From: DASUPK01 sp963801055
GTDB taxonomy: Bacteria > Actinomycetota > Thermoleophilia > Solirubrobacterales > 70-9
DNA length: 64,000 nucleotides
Assembly: GCA_963801055.1 (NCBI GenBank)
Contig: CAWDDE010000001.1
Location: 124,001 to 188,000 of the forward strand
Reading direction: 5' to 3'
Of this stretch, positions 28,978 through 38,032 are shown in pieces. The translations under genes were made by a program, and so were the position numbers. Each line of letters starts with the position of its first letter. The stretch's first letter is position 1. The notes beneath the pieces are model-generated. The model was not told the DNA's origin, made no database searches, and saw only the letters and a list, made by a program, of their open reading frames with translations.

Positions 28978-29010
28978 GAGCGCCCCGGGAGACCGGGGCG
29001 CTCGTCTTTT
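28978..29010 (+). terminator. Rho-independent terminator after the acyl-CoA dehydrogenase gene
   Basis: GAGCGCCCCG (28978-28987), loop GGAGAC, CGGGGCGCTC (28994-29003), then GTCTTTT. A perfect 10-bp stem with a T run, the clearest intrinsic terminator in the window. Confidence 0.9.
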
Positions 29011-29030
29011 CGGGCCGGGAGAATCAGCGG

Positions 29031-29633
29031 ATGCAGGAAGAGGAACGGCTGAGCGACCGGCTCGAGCGCTGGCTACGCAGCAACGAGCCGAAGACCATCG
29101 GCAGCCTGACCGAGCTGTTCGGCGAGAAGAGCTTCGCGATCATCTTCGTCCTCCTGCTCGCCGTGCCGGCGCTGCCGCTACCCACGGGCGGGGTCACGCA
29201 CGTCTTCGAGGTGATCGCGATGCTCCTCGCCCTCGAGCTGATCATCGGCCGGCGACAGGTCTGGTTGCCGCAACGCTGGTGTCGCCGGGAGCTCGGCGCG
29301 GCCACGCAAAGGCGCTTCTCCGAGGTCCTGCTGAGGCGGATTCGCTGGCTGGAGGGCCACTCGCGCCCGCGCGTGGGCTTCCTGCTCTCTCACCGCCTCA
29401 GCCAGGTCATCTATGGAGCCGTAGTGCTGGCGTTGAGCCTGACGGCGTTCCTCGCCCCGCCTTTCACCGGCCTTGACACCCTGCCGGCGCTCGGAGTGGT
29501 CCTGATCAGCCTCGGAGTTCTGCTCGACGATTCCGTCCTCGCCCTGGTCGGGGTGATCATCGGCGCGCTGGGTGTGCTGCTCGTCCTGGCTCTCGGCAGC
29601 CTCGTAGTCGAGGGAGTCCGAGGCCTGTTCTAG
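29031..29633 (+). CDS. ExoD-family exopolysaccharide synthesis protein
   Basis: 200 residues. LSDRLERWL and TIGSLTELFGEKSFAIIFVLLLAVPALPLPTGGVTHVFEVIAMLLALELIIGRRQVWLP form the ExoD signature (GERSF-like region followed by P-rich membrane helix). Four or five membrane segments follow the family layout. ATG 29031 has GGGAG 10 bases upstream. ExoD affects exopolysaccharide or alkaline tolerance in rhizobia; here its role is unknown. Confidence 0.88.
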   Translation: MQEEERLSDRLERWLRSNEPKTIGSLTELFGEKSFAIIFVLLLAVPALPLPTGGVTHVFEVIAMLLALELIIGRRQVWLPQRWCRRELGAATQRRFSEVLLRRIRWLEGHSRPRVGFLLSHRLSQVIYGAVVLALSLTAFLAPPFTGLDTLPALGVVLISLGVLLDDSVLALVGVIIGALGVLLVLALGSLVVEGVRGLF

Positions 29634-29664
29634 CCGCTGCCAGGGTTACGACTAAGTAGCTGCG

Positions 29665-29670
29665 TAGACT
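29665..29670 (+). promoter_or_regulatory. -10 hexamer TAGACT, leaderless start at 29678
   Basis: TAGACT ends 7 bases before GTG 29678; there is no ribosome site. Confidence 0.5.
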
Positions 29671-29677
29671 CGCCGGC

Positions 29678-30059
29678 GTGGGGAGAGGCCGGCCATCGGA
29701 CGCTTTCGGCGGCGACATAAGACGCAGGGACGTCTTTCCCTTGCTGGTGCTGCACCTGGTCGCGCGGGAGCCGAGCCTACGGCAACCGGCTCATCGAGTC
29801 CATCGAGGAGGTCACCCACGGGGCGATCTCGGTGAACCCGAACACGATGTATCCCCTGCTCCGGGAGATGGAGGGCGACGGTCTGATCGAGGGCCGCTGG
29901 GAGCTGCCCGACCGGCGGACCCGCCGCTACTACTCGATCACCCCCGCCGGCCGGCGGGAGTACAGGCGCCTCAGGGGCGAGGTCGAGCCCTTCCTGGACT
30001 CCGTGATCCGCTCGCTCTCGCTGATCAAGAGTGAGATCTACGAGAAGGCACGAGCCTGA
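29678..30059 (+). CDS. PadR-family transcriptional regulator, one frameshift
   Basis: Winged-helix repressor of about 127 residues. The N-terminus in one frame gives RRRDVFPLLVLHLVAREP. After a change near 29777 the main frame gives YGNRLIESIEEVTHGAISVNPNTMYPLLREMEGDGLIEGRW (recognition helix and wing) and RRYYSITPAGRREYRRL. The C-terminal helix (ESIYEKA-like SEIYEKARA) supports dimerisation. GTG 29678 is supported by the hexamer TAGACT. The target is unknown; the neighbouring operator at 27652 is not of the usual PadR type (ATGT-N8-ACAT). Confidence 0.88.
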
Positions 30060-30090
30060 TCCTCAACCAGGGGATCAGCGCGTCTGGTGA

Positions 30091-30579
30091 TCAGAGCTCG
30101 CGCTCGTAGAAGTACATCATCGGCCCCTCCGGGGTTCCCTCACGGTTGGTGAATCCGGCGCTCTCGTAGAGTCCCCGCGCAGCGACGTCTGCCTCGCTCG
30201 TGCCCAGCTCCATGTGTGTCGCCCCATCCGCCCGGGCGGCCTCGATCGCTGCCTCGAGCAGCCTTCTGCCCAGGCCGTGCCCGCGGAGCGGGGGCACGAC
30301 GTAGAGCTCCTCGAGGTAGGCATGGAGGCCCGCGGAGTACACCCAGGGCCGGAAGCGGAGCTGGACGAAGCCATCGGGGCCGTCGCCGACCAAGAGGACG
30401 GTCATCTCCCGGTTGCGGATCAACTCCCCGTAGCGCTCGCCGAGTGTCTCGACGTCGGGGGTGGGCTCGTCGTACTCGACCTGGAAGTCGTAGAGGAGCC
30501 GCGCCACCTGCGGCGCGTCGCCGGGCGTCGCGCGGCGCACCCGCGCGTCCTCGGAGCTGGTCTTCTGCGGGGACGGCAT
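30091..30579 (-). CDS. GNAT-family N-acetyltransferase
   Basis: 162 residues. VRRATPGDAPQVARLLYDF opens the fold, YLEELYVVPPLRGHGLGRRLLEAAIEAAR is the acetyl-CoA binding motif A (here PxxRGxGxG/R), and MELGTSEADVAARGLYESAGF is motif B. ATG 30577-30579 has TAGGCT 7 bases upstream (30587-30592). The acceptor is unknown. Divergent from the 3-hydroxyacyl-CoA dehydrogenase fusion gene. Confidence 0.92.
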   Translation of the reverse strand: MPSPQKTSSEDARVRRATPGDAPQVARLLYDFQVEYDEPTPDVETLGERYGELIRNREMTVLLVGDGPDGFVQLRFRPWVYSAGLHAYLEELYVVPPLRGHGLGRRLLEAAIEAARADGATHMELGTSEADVAARGLYESAGFTNREGTPEGPMMYFYEREL

Positions 30580-30586
30580 CTCGGCG

Positions 30587-30592
30587 AGCCTA
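30587..30592 (-). promoter_or_regulatory. -10 hexamer TAGGCT, leaderless start at 30579
   Basis: TAGGCT on the minus strand ends 7 bases before ATG 30579, with no ribosome site. Confidence 0.5.
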
Positions 30593-30633
30593 ATACCCTC
30601 CCCCGGCCAACCGACCCCGGAGGAACCTCTCAC

Positions 30634-32625
30634 ATGTTCGTCTTCAAGGCCGCCGTGCTCGGCGGCGGCACGATGGGCGGCGAGATCGCCCAGGTCATCG
30701 CCAGTGCCGACATCCCCGTAGTGGTCAAGGACGTCGAGCAGAAGTTCGTCGACCACGCGATCGAGAAGTCGCGCGAGGTGACCAAGTCGCAGCTCGACAG
30801 GCTCGTCTCGAAGGAGAAGCTCACCGAAGAGCAGGCCGACGCCCGGCTCGACGAGGTCGTCGGCCGGATCACCGGCACGACAACCTACGACGGGTTCGGG
30901 GACGTCGACTTCGTGATCGAGGCCGTGCCGGAGCGGATGGAGATCAAGAAGACCGTCTATCGGGAGCTCGACGAGGTGACGCCGGGTCACGCGATCGTCG
31001 CCTCCAACACATCGTCGCTGTCGATCACCGAGATGGGACGCGAGACGCTCCGTCCTGACAAGGTCGTCGGCTTCCACTTCTTCTTCCCCGCCTCGGTGAT
31101 GCCCCTGGTCGAGATCATCAGCGGAGAGGACACCTCCCGCGACACCGTGACTGCGGCATTCAACTTCGCCCAGAAGATCCGCAAGCAGCCAATCACCTGC
31201 AGGGAGGTACCCGGCTTCGTCGTCAACCGGATCCTCAACTCGGCCGCCGGCGAGGTTTGGCGCCAGCAGGAGGAGAAGGGGCTCTCGATCAAGAAGATCG
31301 ACGAGGGGGTCGCGGCAGCGAACGTCTCGCCGATGGGGCCGTTCTTCCTGATCGACATGCTCGGTCTCGACACCGTCCTGCACGTCGCCGAATACCTGAA
31401 CGAGTCCTACGGCGAGAGCTTCTATGTCCACAAGGGCATGCAGAAGCTCGTCTCCCAGGGACACTTGGGCGCGAAGTCGGGCGGGCATGGCTTCTACAAG
31501 GACGGGGAGCCGCAGATCGAGGGCGACGCGGATCCCAACGCCGAGGAGCTGGCCGATCTGTTCGTGCTCAAGTCGCTGGTGGAGGCCTGCAAGCTGTTGG
31601 AGGAGGGCGTCTCCACCGTCCGCGAGATCGACCTTGGCATGATGGCCGGCGCGGGGCTCGACCCTCGACGCGGGCTCTTCCCACCCTTCTGGAAGGCCGA
31701 TCTGGAGGGGCTCGACGTGATGCTCGAGAAGCTCGAGCGCTACGCCGAGAGCCACGGCGAGCGGTTCGCTCCTCCGCGAACGGTGAAGCGGCTCGTGGCC
31801 CAAGGCCGCCTCGGCCTGCGGTCCGGCCAGGGGTTCTACGCCTACCCGCGGGCCGAGGGTGAGGGCACCGTCAAGCTCGAGAGGCGCGGCGAGGTCGCCA
31901 TCGCCTGGCTCAACAACCCGCCGATGAACGCCATCTCGCCGCAGGTGATCCGGGACCTCCGGAAGGTCTGGGACGAGGTGAAGGCGGACGACGATCTGAA
32001 GGCGATGGTCGTCTACTCCTCGCTCCCCGTCGTCTTCTCGGCCGGCGCCGACATCAAGGCCTTCACCTCGATGGACGAGGCCGGCGGCGCAGAGCTGATC
32101 AATACCGGCCACGCGCTGCTCCGCGAGCTCGGCCAGAACCGCAAGTCCACGGTCGCGGCGGTGAACGCGATCGCGTTCGGCGGCGGCTGCGAGCTGGCGA
32201 TGGCGTGTGACTTCCGAGTCGCGTCGAAGTCCGCCGTCTTCGGCCAGCCGGAGATCAACCTCGGGATCATCCCGGGCTTCGGCGGGACCCAGCGGCTGCC
32301 GCGGCTCGTCGGGCTCTCGAAGGCCCTGGAGATGAACCTCACCGGCGACGCGGTGCTCGCGCCCGAGGCCTTGCGCTGGGGCCTCGCGAACGCGCTCGTT
32401 CCGGACGAGCAGCTCTTCGAGGTGGCGATTGCCTGGGCTCGCAAGCTGGCTAGTCAGGCCCCCTTGGCGGTGGAGCAGATCAAGAAGGTCTCCCACAAGG
32501 GCGATCTCGACGAGGGCATCGAGGCGGAGAAGCAGGGCTTCGCCACCGCCTTCCTCTCCGAGGACGCCAAGGAGGGCATCTCCGCCTTCCTGGGCAAACG
32601 GAGCGCTACGTGGACTGGGAAGTGA
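30634..32625 (+). CDS. 3-hydroxyacyl-CoA dehydrogenase / enoyl-CoA hydratase fusion
   Basis: Catalyses two steps of beta-oxidation. The dehydrogenase is N-terminal: AAVLGGGTMGGEIAQV (NAD motif), VIEAVPERMEIKK, SNTSSLSITEM, VGFHFFFPASVMPLVEI (catalytic His in the HFF region) and VPGFVVNRIL. The hydratase is C-terminal from about residue 410: NNPPMNAISPQV, FSAGADIKAF, FGGGCELAMACDFRVAS and PEINLGIIPGFGGTQRL with both catalytic Glu positions. This order is opposite to E. coli FadB but known in other actinobacteria and archaea. ATG 30634 follows GGAGGAAC. TGA overlaps the sirtuin ATG by one base. No frameshift. Confidence 0.95.
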   Translation: MFVFKAAVLGGGTMGGEIAQVIASADIPVVVKDVEQKFVDHAIEKSREVTKSQLDRLVSKEKLTEEQADARLDEVVGRITGTTTYDGFGDVDFVIEAVPERMEIKKTVYRELDEVTPGHAIVASNTSSLSITEMGRETLRPDKVVGFHFFFPASVMPLVEIISGEDTSRDTVTAAFNFAQKIRKQPITCREVPGFVVNRILNSAAGEVWRQQEEKGLSIKKIDEGVAAANVSPMGPFFLIDMLGLDTVLHVAEYLNESYGESFYVHKGMQKLVSQGHLGAKSGGHGFYKDGEPQIEGDADPNAEELADLFVLKSLVEACKLLEEGVSTVREIDLGMMAGAGLDPRRGLFPPFWKADLEGLDVMLEKLERYAESHGERFAPPRTVKRLVAQGRLGLRSGQGFYAYPRAEGEGTVKLERRGEVAIAWLNNPPMNAISPQVIRDLRKVWDEVKADDDLKAMVVYSSLPVVFSAGADIKAFTSMDEAGGAELINTGHALLRELGQNRKSTVAAVNAIAFGGGCELAMACDFRVASKSAVFGQPEINLGIIPGFGGTQRLPRLVGLSKALEMNLTGDAVLAPEALRWGLANALVPDEQLFEVAIAWARKLASQAPLAVEQIKKVSHKGDLDEGIEAEKQGFATAFLSEDAKEGISAFLGKRSATWTGK

Positions 32626-33386
32626 TGGCGCCCGCGTCCACCACGACAGACCAAGCCAAGCGTCTCGCCGAGCTGATCAGGGGCTCCAGCTCCACCGTTG
32701 CTCTGACGGGAGCCGGGATCTCGGTGCCCTCTGGGATTCCGGACTTTCGAAGCCCGGGGGAGGGGCTGTGGGAGAAGGTCGACCCGATGGAGGTGGCGCA
32801 CATCGACGCGTTCCGCCGCGACCCCGCGAGGTTCTGGAGCTTCTACCGGCCCAGGTTCCAGATGCTTGGAGACAAGGTGCCGAACGGCGCACACGAGGCG
32901 CTGGCGGCGCTCGAGCGGCGCGGCCTGCTCGACGCCGTGATCACCCAGAACATCGACCAGCTCCACCACAAGGCCGGATCCGAGCGAGTGATCGAGGTCC
33001 ACGGATCGATCAGCACCTCGAGCTGCCAGAGCTGTGGCACGGAGTTCCCACTCGCCGAGGTCGAGGCCCTGTTCGCCGAGGACGGGGCCGCGCGCTGCTC
33101 ATCCTGCGGGGGACCGGTGAAACCCGACGTGGTCCTCTTCGGCGAGCTGCTCCCGGCCGAAGCGATGGCCGAGGCAGAGTCACTCGCCGCTCGCGCGGAC
33201 CTGATGCTCTGCGTCGGCTCCTCGCTGGAGGTCTATCCGGTCGCCGGGCTCCCCTCGGTGACGCTCGGCCGCGGCGGACGCCTGGCGGTGATCACGAAGG
33301 GACCGACCCCATTCGACAGGGACGCCGCGGTGCGCATGGACGGCGACGTGGTCGCCGACCTGGACGCAGTCCTCGCAGCCCTGTGA
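32625..33386 (+). CDS. Sirtuin, NAD-dependent protein deacylase
   Basis: Removes acyl groups from lysines using NAD. Motifs: VALTGAGISVPSGIPDFRSPGEGLW, ITQNIDQLHHKAG, EVHGSIS with the catalytic His, a zinc site CQSCG ... CSSCGG, VKPDVVLFGELLP and LCVGSSLEVYPVAGLP. No Tyr-x-x-Arg pair of the CobB/SIRT5 desuccinylase type is obvious after GAGIS. ATG 32625 overlaps the stop of the beta-oxidation fusion as TGATG, so the two are translationally coupled. This suggests control of acyl-CoA enzymes by deacylation (inference). A GTG at 32610 in frame is less likely. Confidence 0.93.
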   Translation: MAPASTTTDQAKRLAELIRGSSSTVALTGAGISVPSGIPDFRSPGEGLWEKVDPMEVAHIDAFRRDPARFWSFYRPRFQMLGDKVPNGAHEALAALERRGLLDAVITQNIDQLHHKAGSERVIEVHGSISTSSCQSCGTEFPLAEVEALFAEDGAARCSSCGGPVKPDVVLFGELLPAEAMAEAESLAARADLMLCVGSSLEVYPVAGLPSVTLGRGGRLAVITKGPTPFDRDAAVRMDGDVVADLDAVLAAL

Positions 33387-33419
33387 CCCGGGCAACTATT
33401 TTCGTCTAGTGCGCACCGC

Positions 33420-34193
33420 CTACTGGGAAGCCGCGTAGCCCAGCTTCTTCTCGATCGCGGCGAGCTCCTTGAGGAGCTCGTCGCGGCGCGGCCCCGGTTC
33501 CTCCTCCAGCGCCTCTCTCGCGGCGCGGAGCCCGTGGCGGGCCTCGGCGTCCCTTCCATGCTGGGCGTCGAGGCGCGCGCGGAGCATCAGGGTCTCGGCG
33601 GGATGCACCTCGTCACGGCCCGCGAGCACAGCCGCCACGCGTGACTGGGGCTCGACGTCGTCGAGCCGCCCCCGGCGAGGTGGTGCCAGCTCCCTGGCTT
33701 CGGTCCAGCGGCCCTCCGCCAGCTCGTCGCCGCTGCCGTGCCCGAACCTGATCGCGAGCGCCTGGGTCGCGCCGACCTCCTGCACCAGCGGGTCGCGGGC
33801 CTCGGCGCGCAGCGCACTGAGCGCCCGGTTGACTATCCGGGTCGCCGCGCGCAGCTCCTCGGTGCCTCGCTCGCGGTTCCCGGTGGCCTCCCTGAGCCAG
33901 GCGGATCCCTCCGCCGGGCCCTCGAGGGCCACACCGGTGACGGTCACGCGGGTTACGGGGACCTGCTCGGGCTCGGCCGGCTCTACCGGCCTGGCCCGCC
34001 GCCGTCGCCGGCGGGGCGGCGGAGCGTCGAGCTCCTGCACGATCAGGACCCTCTCGGCATCTCCCTCGCGAACGAGGTAGCGGCCCTCGGGCAATCCGAT
34101 CCTCCCGGCCAGCTCGAGCTGGACAAAGGTGGCTCGGGTGATCGAGGGCTTCGGCGTAGATCCGAGGGTGCGCTTCAGCGCAACCCGATTCAT
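33420..34193 (-). CDS. Hypothetical protein
   Basis: 257 residues, charged, without membrane segments or a signal peptide. The N-terminal 50 residues (RVALKRTLGSTPKPS, GLPEGRYLVREGDAERVLIVQEL) look like a small beta-domain and end in a run of Arg. The C-terminal part from about residue 110 is helical (RIVNRALSALRAEARDP, AEARHGLRAAREALEE). The family is not recognised. Ends at 33420, 33 bases from the sirtuin stop. It starts six bases after the hydrolase gene stop at 34200, so it may be its distal operon partner. Confidence 0.6.
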   Translation of the reverse strand: MNRVALKRTLGSTPKPSITRATFVQLELAGRIGLPEGRYLVREGDAERVLIVQELDAPPPRRRRRRARPVEPAEPEQVPVTRVTVTGVALEGPAEGSAWLREATGNRERGTEELRAATRIVNRALSALRAEARDPLVQEVGATQALAIRFGHGSGDELAEGRWTEARELAPPRRGRLDDVEPQSRVAAVLAGRDEVHPAETLMLRARLDAQHGRDAEARHGLRAAREALEEEPGPRRDELLKELAAIEKKLGYAASQ

Positions 34194-34199
34194 GGTGGG

Positions 34200-36651
34200 T
34201 TAGTCGTCGTTATTGCCGCCCTTGGCGGGCAGCGCTGCGGACGACGGCTTGGCCGGCACCTTCGGGTTCTGGATCTCACCGAGCCGCTGGATCAGGCGCT
34301 GCCACTGCTCGGGCTTGAGGATCTCGCCGAGCTGCTTGATCGAGCTGCCCGAGGTCGTGAAGGTGTAGCCGACGTGGATGTGGTCGTTGTGGTCCGACAT
34401 CGTGAAGGTGGGCGGACCGAGATCCATCAGCGAGATGATCTGCGCCGGGCGCATCGTCCCTTGCAGCAGCAGCAGGTCGTTGATCACCGCCTCGGTGATC
34501 GATTCCGGTCCCTGGTGCCCGAGGATCGGTAGGCCGTTGACCGCCGCGATGTCGACCGCGGCGCCGTAGGAGTGGGCGGAGACATTGCCCGAGGAGCTCA
34601 GGTAGGAGTGGCCGCACTTGAGCGAGGTGATCGTCAGCTGGTACCCCTTGGCGACCAGGTACTCCATTACGGCGAGCAGGCGGCGGTCGATCTGGCCGGT
34701 GGCGATGTCCTGGCGGCCACAGGAGTAGATCGAGAGGGCCGGGTCGTTCAGCACCCGCTGCTCGAGCGTCGCCTTCGACATCAACAGGACCTGGCCGACC
34801 GACGGGTTGTCGGTGAAGGGGTTCTTGTCCTGGGCCCGGTAGATCGCGGTCGTCTCGAGCAGCTTCCAGCCATCGAGGATCGGCTTCGGGTCGATGGTCG
34901 GCGCGCCGCGCCCCGCGGGCCGGATCGCGAAGTTGAGATGCGGCGCCTGTCCGTCCGGCTGGCCCACGCGGCCGATCACGGTTCCGCCGGTGACCTTGGA
35001 GCCGACCTTGAGCGGGCGCAGCTCCATGGTCTTCGAGTCGAACTGGAAGGCGAAGGCGGACTTGAAGGTCTCGTAGCCCGGCACGCTCCGGCCGAGCAGC
35101 TGGTCGAGCTGGCCGGTGATGCTGGCCCGCTCGGCGTTACTCGGACGATGCGGGAGCGCGAAGAGGCGGTCGCGGAGGTCCTCGGTGTTCGCCGGGGCCT
35201 GCTTCGAATTGGCCTGCTTCTTTGGAGCGGCTGCCTTCCGTCCGGTCGAGTTTTCGCCGGCCGACGCCGGCTGGGTCGGTGCGGCGTCCTTCTTCGGGGC
35301 GGTGAGCTTGAAGTCCTTGGCGGAGAGCCCCTGCTGGCGCGGGACGGGGTGGAGCTTCGCCACCGAGCCGAGCTGGGCGTAGGTGTAGCGGTTGCCATAG
35401 GCGTCCAGGAGGACGAGGTACTTGCCGAGCCGGTCGTTCTCGCCGATCTTCTTGACCACCCCGTCGTTGACCGCGACGACCGGAGCGTTGCGGCTCGAGT
35501 AGATGTCGATGCTTCGGCGGCGGGCGTTCGAACTGATCACGTCGGCGGCATTGCCCGCGGACTTGCGCTCGGTGGTGGAGCGCGCCAGGACCGCCGCGTC
35601 GTTGATGTCATCGGCGTAGCGCGCGTCGGCGGCGACCGGGAAGTGGGCGCCCTCGGTGAGCCCGGTGAGCGAGCCGACCAGGGCGCCGGGAAGCTTGCCG
35701 TACTGGTTGGCATAGAGCAGAACCTCGTCGACGTACCAGTCGGCGTGGTTGTAGGCGAAGATCGCCCGGCGAAGGTCCGTGGCGGCGCCGGCCGCCCTCA
35801 GGTAGCGGGCCGCGGCGCAGATCGCGTCGACCGGGTTGTAGGGATCCTTGCGGCCGTCCGAATTGGCGTCGAGCCCATAGGCCGCCCAGGTCGAGGGGAT
35901 GAACTGCATCCAGCCCTCAGCCCCGGCCGAGGAGACGTTCAGGTTGGTGCCGAAGGCCGTCTCGATCTTGTTGATCCCGGCGAGCACCTGCCAGGGGATC
36001 CCGTACTCGGTCCCGCAGGACTGGTAGATCGGCAGCAGGAAGGGAGGGATCTCGAAGCTGTCGATCACGAAGTTCGGCACGCCGATCGGGGCGGGGCCGA
36101 AGGTGGCGACGGTGAGGCCGGGGTTGGCGCTGGCAGGCGAGCCGTCGGGGTTGCGGAGGTTGGGCTCCTGGATCTTCTGGCGTTCGACCTTGGCGATCTG
36201 CTTGGCGCCCTTGCCCTTCTTGCTCAGCTTGCCGAACAGGCTCTTGCCGCCGCGGATGGTGGTCTTGCCGGGCTTTTTGGTGGCGCCAGCCTCCGTGGTG
36301 GTGGTGGTCGTCGTGGAGCTGGTGCCACCGGAGCCACCCGACGCCGGGCCGCCGGAGGTCGGAGCCGCCGGAGGTCGGGGCGTTGTACTCGGAGTCGTCG
36401 AGCGGGCTGCTACAGCCCGGATCCGATAGGTCGACGAGCCCGTCCCCGTCGTCGTCGGAGAGGTTCGAGCACGGCGGCAGGACGCTTCCACCACCGCCGC
36501 TGGTGGTAGTGGCGCCGCTGGTGGTAGTGGTGCTGGGCACCTCGACCTGCACGTCCGCCGACGTGGTCGTGAGGGAGGAGGTGGCGCTTCCCGCGGCAAT
36601 AATCGCCAGGGCTCCACCGAGAGCGATGGTTACGAGAAGCTTCTTGGTCAT
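34200..36651 (-). CDS. Multidomain peptidoglycan hydrolase: transglycosylase, degenerate M23 and M15-like domains
   Basis: About 817 residues, secreted. A signal peptide (KKLLVTIALGGALAIIAAG) is followed by a Thr/Ser-rich linker and an acidic DDDGDGLVDLSDPGC segment of the thrombospondin type-3-like kind. After a frame change near 36360 comes a lytic transglycosylase (AGINKIETAFG with catalytic Glu, EGWMQFIPSTWAAYGLD, AARYLRAAG, AIFAYNHADWYVDEVL). Next is an M23-like fold whose metal ligands are replaced (TYAQLGS, PHLNFAI). The C-terminal domain has HSYGAAVDI and NDHIHVGY, the Zn ligands of M15/VanY-like peptidases. ATG 36651. The gene could drive cell separation or spore wall lysis. Confidence 0.85.
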
Positions 36652-36766
36652 TTGGCTAGCCTGATGTTGCCCGCGGACGTCTGGGTTGGGCGTCCAGCCT
36701 CCCTGCACCCGCAGGCACATCGGACGCTACTGACTCGCTACCCCCTTTGCAACGCGGACACTGAGA

Positions 36767-36785
36767 CGTGGGGGATTTCCCCACG
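36767..36785. repeat. Palindrome in the divergent promoter region of the hydrolase gene
   Basis: CGTGGGG-GATTT-CCCCACG: perfect 7-base arms and a 5-base centre, about 115 bases upstream of the hydrolase start and 64 bases upstream of the coiled-coil gene. Probably an operator or hairpin. There is no T run, so not an obvious terminator. Confidence 0.5.
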
Positions 36786-36848
36786 CGCACGCGTCGTCTC
36801 GGCTGAGGTGGCGCCTGGGCAACCCTCGCTCGGCGCGGTACCGTGCCC

Positions 36849-37199
36849 GTGAGCGATATGGAAGAGGGCGCCGGCGAAGGAAGCAGGGATCGGGACGCGG
36901 TCCGGGGAGAGAGCGCCCTCGGCGAGCTTGCGCAGTTCCTCGTCGAGAACCCATGGATGAACCAGGCCTTGCAGGTCGCCTTCGGCGCGCGTGAGCGAGC
37001 ATCGCAGGCCGGCGCCACCGTGATCCGGAATCTCAACCTGCCGACGGGCAACGACGTCGACCGCATCGCGCGGCGCCTGCGGGCGCTCTCCGAGCGCCTC
37101 GAGGAGGTGGAGGACACGCTCGATCAGCTCAGCCGCGAGATCGCGGAGCTGCGGCGGGAGCGCGAGGCGTCGGGACCGCCAACCTCGCGTCAGGGTTGA
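36849..37199 (+). CDS. Coiled-coil protein, phasin-like in outline
   Basis: About 116 residues. A short acidic N-terminus is followed by ELAQFLVENPWMNQALQVAFGARERASQAGATVIRNLNLP and a heptad-patterned coil (IARRLRALSERLEEVEDTLDQLSREIAELR). The amphipathic helix plus C-terminal coil resembles granule-associated phasins, but no PHA genes are nearby, so this is tentative. GTG 36849 or ATG 36858 are both possible; TACCGT at 36839-36844 precedes them. The 3' end overlaps the convergent phosphorylase gene by 10 bases. Confidence 0.6.
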   Translation: MSDMEEGAGEGSRDRDAVRGESALGELAQFLVENPWMNQALQVAFGARERASQAGATVIRNLNLPTGNDVDRIARRLRALSERLEEVEDTLDQLSREIAELRREREASGPPTSRQG

Positions 37200-37909
37200 G
37201 GCCCTAGGGCCGAAGCCGCGACGGATCCCATCCGGGCCGCCGCCGCGGCCAGCGCCTCGTCCTCGATCCGCTGCCGGCGACCCCCCTCGAAGGTGTCCGA
37301 GACCGCGAGCAGGCAGGCGGTCGCGACGCCCAGCCGTCCGCCGAGGGTGAACAGGGCCGCCGCCTCCATCTCGACCGCCACGGCGCCGCGCTTGCGCCAG
37401 TCGTTGATCCGGGGACCGGGAGGGCCCGCCTGATTGCGGGTCCCGTCGTAGAAGAGGTCTGTCGTCACCACGCGGGAGGGCGTTGCTCCCCGACCGACGC
37501 CCGCCGCCAGCCGGGCCGTCAGCTCCGCATCCGCTTCGACGGCCTCATCCGCGCCAAGCGCCCGGCTCGTGCCGTCCTCGGCGAGCGCTTCGCCGACCAC
37601 GATCAAGTCTCCGTGTGCGAGCTCGCGGTCGAGGGAGCCGCAGGTGCCCACGCGGATCGCTCGCCGGACGCCGAGTTCGGCGAGCTCCTGGAGGACGATC
37701 GCAGCGCTCGGCCCGCCCATGCCGGTGGATTGGATGCTGAGGGGACGCCCCGCCGGCGTCTCTCCCGTATATCCCCAGAGCCCGCGGGCGTGGTTGCTCA
37801 TCCTCGGCTCGGTGAGGAGCTGCTGGGCCAGCGCGAGGGCTCGGCCCGGATCGCCGGGGAGGAGAGCGTCCTCGGCGTAGTCGGTGCTCGGCCTCAGGTG
37901 GTGTGGCAT
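37190..37909 (-). CDS. Nucleoside phosphorylase (PNP/UDP family)
   Basis: Cleaves a nucleoside with phosphate. 239 residues, hexameric (NP-I) type: DYAEDALLPGDPGRALALAQQL, STGMGGPSAAIVLQEL (phosphate loop region), AIRVGTCGSLDRELAHGDLIV, AVEMEAAALFTLGGRLGVATACLLAVSDT (nucleoside site). Purine or uridine preference cannot be told. ATG 37907-37909 has TAGCGT 9 bases upstream. No frameshift. Could feed the same salvage pathway as hpt at 41398. Confidence 0.92.
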   Translation of the reverse strand: MPHHLRPSTDYAEDALLPGDPGRALALAQQLLTEPRMSNHARGLWGYTGETPAGRPLSIQSTGMGGPSAAIVLQELAELGVRRAIRVGTCGSLDRELAHGDLIVVGEALAEDGTSRALGADEAVEADAELTARLAAGVGRGATPSRVVTTDLFYDGTRNQAGPPGPRINDWRKRGAVAVEMEAAALFTLGGRLGVATACLLAVSDTFEGGRRQRIEDEALAAAAARMGSVAASALGPQP

Positions 37910-38032
37910 GGCGCCGGCACGCTACAGCGGCGTGCAGAACGCGGTTCTGGGGGTAGGCTTGTCCGGGACCGCCGAATTTGGCCGAGGCGCTCCGCAAAAC
38001 CCACGAAAAGTTGACCTCAGGTCGAGGGTCAG

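Noticed and set aside
30580..32496. Minus-strand open frame continuing upstream of the GNAT gene
   Set aside because: It is antisense to the dehydrogenase-hydratase fusion, lacks motifs, and the GNAT start at 30579 has its own promoter hexamer.
36652..36870. Possible c-di-AMP (ydaO) riboswitch upstream of the peptidoglycan hydrolase gene
   Set aside because: The conserved core expected for that class was not seen on the minus strand; only a simple palindrome is clear.
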